From Verrucomicrobiota bacterium (GTDB lineage: Bacteria > Verrucomicrobiota > Kiritimatiellia > JAAZAB01), in the NCBI GenBank assembly GCA_018896395.1, contig JAHIMN010000039.1:1-8427 (forward strand): a DNA stretch of 8,427 nucleotides. The letters run 5' to 3'. Position numbers and translations under genes: made by a program. The notes beneath the pieces are model-generated. The model was not told where the DNA came from and did no database searches. It saw only the letters and a program-made list of their open reading frames with translations. Shown piece after piece: positions 5,701 to 8,427 of the stretch; the first letter of the stretch is position 1, and the number at the start of each line of letters is the position of its first letter.

Positions 5701-6599
5701 GTTTGATTCAAGATGCTTTAAAGAGACAGCAGGAAGAATCGGAAAGCAGTCGGGTTCCGCCGAAGGCCGCCGCGGCGCCTTTCGTGCCGGATGCCATGCC
5801 CGTACCGCCCAGCCCGCCTGCAACGCTGGGCGTAGCACTGCGGGCAGGCCCTGAGCCGGTGAACCAGCCGTTGCCGGCGAACCAGCCGTTGCCGACGGTG
5901 CCGCCGGTTGATCCGGAGAAACCGGTACAACCGGGTAAATCGTGGAAGCGGATTGCCGGTATTATTATTTTCTGCGTCCTAATTGCATGGAGCGGAGTCC
6001 TTTTGGTGGTCCTGATCATGAAACAGTCGGCGGAGCGCACCTTGCTTGGCCAATTTATGCCGGACCTGACCAAGGCCCATGCGTCCTTGGGTAAGACATC
6101 GGTTCAGGCGCCCCCTCCAGCGGCTCAACCGCCGGCCACGGCAATGTCTAAACCAGTGGTTACACCCTCCCCGGCGCGTGCAGTCGCATCCAGGCCATGG
6201 ATTAGTCCGGCGGCCGCGGCCGCGCCGGCGTTTGCGGATGAAGGGGAAGAAGACTTAGAGAAGGATGTGGCTTTGTCCAGCGTGAATGAAAAAACAGGGT
6301 CGGTGGCCGTCCCCGGACCGGCGACCTGGCCGCAGCGGAAGCTCTCGGCCATCTTCAGCAATGCGGGTTCCGACAAAGAGGGTGCGCGCTTAAAGCCGGT
6401 GGTCTGGCCGCGGCTGAAGCTCTCGGCCATCTTCAGCAATGTGGGTTCCGGCCAGGCGGGCGCGCGCTTGAATAACCGGCTGATCCTCCTGGGAGATCAG
6501 ATAGAGGGCGTCACCCTGATTGAAATCCGCCGGGACAGCGTGGTGTTGAAATGCGGCAAGGAGACCCGGTCGCTGAAGATGGGCATGACGCTCAACTGA
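5697..6599 (+). CDS. GspB-like type II secretion accessory membrane protein
   Basis: The 300-residue protein begins with MSLIQDALKRQQEE, the cytoplasmic opening typical of GspB-like proteins. A Pro/Ala-rich linker (about 20-80) follows, then one membrane span (about 86-108), a second Pro/Ala-rich periplasmic linker (about 136-180) and a C-terminal domain matching the GspB/PulB C-terminal fold (about 236-298). Its conserved words are WPRLKLSAIF, then NNRLILLGDQIEGV and the final VVLKCGKETRSLKM. GspB is thought to act with the GspA ATPase in secretin assembly, and the preceding ATPase gene overlaps it by 4 bases. The first strand of the C-terminal domain is duplicated (residues 211-232 and 237-258). 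The stop lies 4 bases from the end of a gene on the other strand, with no convincing terminator between. Confidence 0.85.
   Translation: MSLIQDALKRQQEESESSRVPPKAAAAPFVPDAMPVPPSPPATLGVALRAGPEPVNQPLPANQPLPTVPPVDPEKPVQPGKSWKRIAGIIIFCVLIAWSGVLLVVLIMKQSAERTLLGQFMPDLTKAHASLGKTSVQAPPPAAQPPATAMSKPVVTPSPARAVASRPWISPAAAAAPAFADEGEEDLEKDVALSSVNEKTGSVAVPGPATWPQRKLSAIFSNAGSDKEGARLKPVVWPRLKLSAIFSNVGSGQAGARLNNRLILLGDQIEGVTLIEIRRDSVVLKCGKETRSLKMGMTLN
5861..5896 (+). repeat. 18-bp tandem duplication in the GspB-like linker
   Basis: Copies at 5861-5878 and 5879-5896 share GAACCAGCCGTTGCCG and encode the proline-rich phrase NQPLPANQPLP (residues 56-66). The frame is kept. Confidence 0.85.
6326..6469 (+). repeat. 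78-bp-period duplication in the GspB-like C-terminal domain
   Basis: Segments 6326-6391 and 6404-6469 are direct repeats offset by 78 bases (26 codons). They include 26 identical bases in a row (6338-6363 and 6416-6441). Both encode a WP-x-x-KLSAIFSN-x-GS phrase ending GARL. Only the second copy continues into the rest of the GspB-type domain, so the first is an extra copy of its entry segment. Confidence 0.9.
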
Positions 6600-6603
6600 G
6601 AAT

Positions 6604-7437
6604 TCAGGTTTCCGTCTTCATCTTTTTTATCTTTTCCAGGGCGGCATCGAAGTCGGCGGGGGACACCAGGTACCGATGGCAGGTTTTGCCGGTCAGGTCT
6701 TCCAGGTCCCGGGATAGTTGGGTGTCGTACGGGTTCAGGATGGCCACCAGGGCGTCGTTGCCCATGAGTTCAAATACGATGGCGCCGCGCTTGATACAGA
6801 ATTCCAAGGGTAATAGCTCGGCCGTGGTTGGCTGAATATCGAAGTTGGCCAGCGAAAGGAGCGGCAGGTTGCAGGCCGAGGAGACGAACGCGAGAATTTC
6901 ATTGAACCCAGGGTGGTTGCGGTCATGGAGCACATGCAGGGTGGAGACCGGCACGTCCATGGCGTGGGCCGAATTTTCCGAGAGATCGTGCACCACGCAC
7001 GCATAGTCTTCCTGGTTGAGCTTGTTGGCCTGGAGTAGATTCCAGGCCATGGAGATTTCGCCGGCAATATTCGTGGAACGGCGCGACAGCTGGTCCATGT
7101 CGTCCCGCACCACGGCCATGACCTTCTCAGGTTTCAGGCTTTCCAGGCTGGTAATGGCCGCCTTAACCTCGGGATCGTTCTGGTCAAACTGCCTGATTTT
7201 GACGAGCAGTTCGCCAATGCCGTCTTCATCGGCTTCGTCAATCAGCACCTGGACCAAGCGAAGCGTGTAGGCCTTGGCGCGGGTATGGTCGCCGACTTTT
7301 TCATATGCGCTGGCCAGCGTTTCCAGCGAAAGCCGGTCATGGGGCAGCGCCTCCAGGATTTTTTCGAAATAAGCGATGGCGTTCCAGATTTCCGTTTCGG
7401 CTTCGGACGGCGATTTGGTATGCTTTGGATCGGTCAT
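6604..7437 (-). CDS. TPR protein with a C-terminal MshEN/GspE-N-like domain, no ATPase
   Basis: The 277-residue soluble protein has no signal peptide or membrane span. Residues about 17-70 form a TPR-like helical pair (IAYFEKILEALPHDRLSLET, then ASAYEKVGDHTRAKAY), followed by charged helices (about 71-160). Residues about 188-270 resemble the N-terminal domain of GspE/PilB/MshE: LPLLSLANFDIQP, then LLPLEFCIKRG, LVAILNPYD and an ending near ADFDAALEKI. In MshE-type proteins this domain binds c-di-GMP in some members and docks on the GspL/PilM side of the machine. The known binding residues (RLG-type motif) are not obvious here, so ligand binding is open. It is transcribed away from the GspE/PilB gene and towards the GspB-like gene, 4 bases apart. 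A role as regulator or docking partner is an inference. Confidence 0.82.
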   Translation of the reverse strand: MTDPKHTKSPSEAETEIWNAIAYFEKILEALPHDRLSLETLASAYEKVGDHTRAKAYTLRLVQVLIDEADEDGIGELLVKIRQFDQNDPEVKAAITSLESLKPEKVMAVVRDDMDQLSRRSTNIAGEISMAWNLLQANKLNQEDYACVVHDLSENSAHAMDVPVSTLHVLHDRNHPGFNEILAFVSSACNLPLLSLANFDIQPTTAELLPLEFCIKRGAIVFELMGNDALVAILNPYDTQLSRDLEDLTGKTCHRYLVSPADFDAALEKIKKMKTET

Positions 7438-7467
7438 ACAGCACCCCGCGGGTAACTAATAAATGTG

Positions 7468-7494
7468 TTGATTCTCCGATTCACTGGTTATAAT
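7468..7494 (+). promoter_or_regulatory. candidate promoter for the GspE/PilB gene
   Basis: TTGATT (7468-7473) and a perfect TATAAT (7489-7494) are 15 bases apart, a little short for sigma-70. The alternative -10 TAATAT (7491-7496) gives a spacer of 17. The predicted start near 7501 would leave a leader of about 120 bases containing the long inverted repeat. Confidence 0.4.
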
Positions 7495-7520
7495 ATAAGC
7501 GTTGTTAAACAATGAAACAA
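7492..7520 (-). promoter_or_regulatory. candidate promoter for the TPR-MshEN gene
   Basis: Read on the minus strand, TTGTTT (7515-7520) and TATATT (7492-7497) have a 17-base spacer, leading to a start near 7485 and a leader of about 50 bases. Its -10 overlaps the -10 of the plus-strand candidate, so only one RNA polymerase could sit there at a time. Confidence 0.35.
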
Positions 7521-7542
7521 GTCTTCATTTTGATGCGGCGTG

Positions 7543-7608
7543 TAACTACTCAGGTAGGCACAAAGCAGGAAAAAAAACGAAACGATTTGCTTTGTGCCTG
7601 AGTAATTA
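7543..7608 (+). other. long inverted repeat in the leader of the GspE/PilB gene
   Basis: CACAAAGCA (7559-7567) pairs with TGCTTTGTG (7588-7596). Below a 4-base bulge (TAGG, 7555-7558), TACTCAGG (7547-7554) pairs with CCTGAGTA (7597-7604). After one mismatch, three more pairs close at 7543-7545 and 7606-7608. The loop (7568-7587) is A-rich, with a run of nine A. The base of the stem touches the ribosome binding site. No T-run follows, so a simple terminator is unlikely. A translational or transcriptional control element is possible. Confidence 0.75.
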
Positions 7609-7613
7609 AGAGG
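7608..7613 (+). promoter_or_regulatory. ribosome binding site of the GspE/PilB gene, inside a small palindrome
   Basis: AAGAGG lies 8 bases before ATG 7622 and supports that start. The same bases are part of the palindrome AAGAGGCTCTT (7608-7618), and 7608 is also the last base of the upstream stem. The site could therefore be masked by RNA folding. Confidence 0.55.
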
Positions 7614-7621
7614 CTCTTATC

Positions 7622-8427
7622 ATGCCCGATGAGCAGACAGTTGTAAAACGCGATGCCGCCTTCCCCGCGAGGGAATCCTTCGCTGACAACATCGCGGCCA
7701 TCTTGTTGCGGCGTAACATGCTTGACATTGACACGCTCCAGCAGGCGCGCGCGGACGCGCAGGCCGATGGCAAGCGCCTGGAGGAATGCCTGGTTGATCG
7801 CAAGATTGTTTCGGATACGGATATGACCCTGGTCCTTGCCGAATACCTGGCTATTCCGCCGATGACCCTTGCCCACTTCATTCCGGATAACCAGCTGTTG
7901 GAGCTGATTTCGCAGGCGGTGTGCAATAAGCTCGTGGCTATTCCGATCGCGAAGGTCGGGAAGACACTGACGGTAGCCGTGGGGGATCCTTTCAATATAA
8001 GCACGCTGGACGAAATCCAGACGATGACCGGCCTGAACGTCGTGGCCGTCGTGGCGGCGGAGCGGGAAGTGAAAGAGGTCCTGCAAAAGTTTACAGAGAA
8101 GGCCTCGCCGGGGCTGGAAGATATGTTAAAGAACATGATGGAAAGCGAGGACGTGGAAGTCGGGCACGAAAAGCAAGAGGATGTCAGCCTGGACCAGATG
8201 CTGGAGAGCGCCGAAGGGGCGCCCGTGATCCGCATCGTCAACTCCATCATGGTTGAAGCCATGCGGCGGCTGGCCAGCGATATTCATATTGAGCCGATGG
8301 AAAAAACTCTGCGCATGCGCTATCGCATTGACGGCGATCTATATGAGATGCCCAGTCCGTCCAAGAGTATGCAGTCGGCGATTATTTCGCGGCTCAAGAT
8401 CATGTCGGGCATGGACATCGCGGAACG
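7622..8427 (+). CDS. GspE/PilB-type secretion or pilus assembly ATPase (3' truncated)
   Basis: The frame is open from ATG 7622 to the right edge (268 codons visible). Residues about 20-160 hold the two-part N-terminal region: helices with the LLRRNMLDIDTLQQA and RLEECLVDRKIVSD words, then an MshEN-like domain (LAIPPMTLAHFIP, LVAIPIAKVGKTLTVAVGDP). After an acidic linker (about 161-195) the ATPase part begins with APVIRIVNSIMVEAMRRLAS (200-219) and DIHIEP (220-225), followed by RMRYRIDGDLYE (231-242) and ISRLKIMSGMDIAE (255-268). The Walker motifs lie beyond the window. These hexameric cytoplasmic ATPases power assembly of type II pseudopili or type IV pili. GspE and PilB cannot be told apart here, but the nearby GspA/GspB-like genes lean towards a secretion system. 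Confidence 0.93.
   Translation, partial: MPDEQTVVKRDAAFPARESFADNIAAILLRRNMLDIDTLQQARADAQADGKRLEECLVDRKIVSDTDMTLVLAEYLAIPPMTLAHFIPDNQLLELISQAVCNKLVAIPIAKVGKTLTVAVGDPFNISTLDEIQTMTGLNVVAVVAAEREVKEVLQKFTEKASPGLEDMLKNMMESEDVEVGHEKQEDVSLDQMLESAEGAPVIRIVNSIMVEAMRRLASDIHIEPMEKTLRMRYRIDGDLYEMPSPSKSMQSAIISRLKIMSGMDIAE

Noticed and set aside
6589..6640. Terminator between the convergent genes
   Set aside because: There are T-runs (near 6622-6636) and weak 4-bp stems (CTCA/TGAG, CTGA/TCAG), but no stable hairpin directly before the T-run, and the T-run lies inside the minus-strand gene.
7606..8262. Minus-strand open frames opposite the GspE/PilB gene
   Set aside because: The plus strand carries clear GspE/PilB motifs through the whole stretch; the minus-strand products are Ser/Arg-rich and unlike any protein that I know.

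Overview
The window looks like chromosomal DNA of a Gram-negative bacterium with moderately high GC. Two things support this: components of a type II secretion / type IV pilus-like machine (GspA-like ATPase, GspB-like protein, GspE/PilB-type ATPase) and tightly packed genes with ATGA or GTGA overlaps. Clear Shine-Dalgarno sequences precede most of the genes but are missing for some. The style (zinc-ribbon membrane protein, ABC-2 exporter followed by a TPR protein, orphan MshEN domain, heptamer repeats between genes) suggests an environmental lineage, perhaps of the Verrucomicrobiota/Kiritimatiellota/Lentisphaerota kind. That placement is an inference without a database search. ArgH is of the divergent type I associate with Bacteroidetes, so a single gene cannot settle the phylum.

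Layout. Positions 1-155 hold the end of an Ala/Lys/Pro-rich protein with three perfect 21-bp repeats. Positions 164-907 encode a zinc-ribbon, single-span membrane protein. Positions 924-2381 encode argininosuccinate lyase (argH, last step of arginine synthesis). Positions 2362-2513 are a patchwork of short repeats: a heptamer run that encodes the end of ArgH, then a second heptamer array (CCATTAA) cleanly split by a 30-bp element made of two abutting 15-bp hairpins.

Positions 2509-6599 form one compact plus-strand operon: ABC-2 exporter ATPase, its permease, a membrane-anchored TPR protein, a GspA/ExeA-like AAA+ ATPase and a GspB-like membrane protein. Successive genes overlap by 4 bases or are 5 bases apart. 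A minus-strand gene (6604-7437) then faces the operon and encodes a TPR protein ending in an MshEN/GspE-N-like domain without any ATPase domain. A 184-bp region between divergent genes (7438-7621) carries overlapping candidate promoters and a long inverted repeat. It leads into a GspE/PilB-type ATPase gene (7622 onward) that runs off the window.

How the genes fit together: GspA/GspB pairs help assemble or anchor the outer-membrane secretin, GspE/PilB powers pseudopilus or pilus assembly, and the TPR-MshEN protein resembles the regulatory N-terminal part of GspE. The window is therefore probably part of a secretion/pilus locus, with an ABC exporter and a TPR protein co-transcribed with the GspAB pair. 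The most unusual items are the 30-bp twin hairpin inserted in a heptamer array, the orphan MshEN protein beside GspE, the leader hairpin of the GspE/PilB gene, and repeated small in-frame duplications in several genes.
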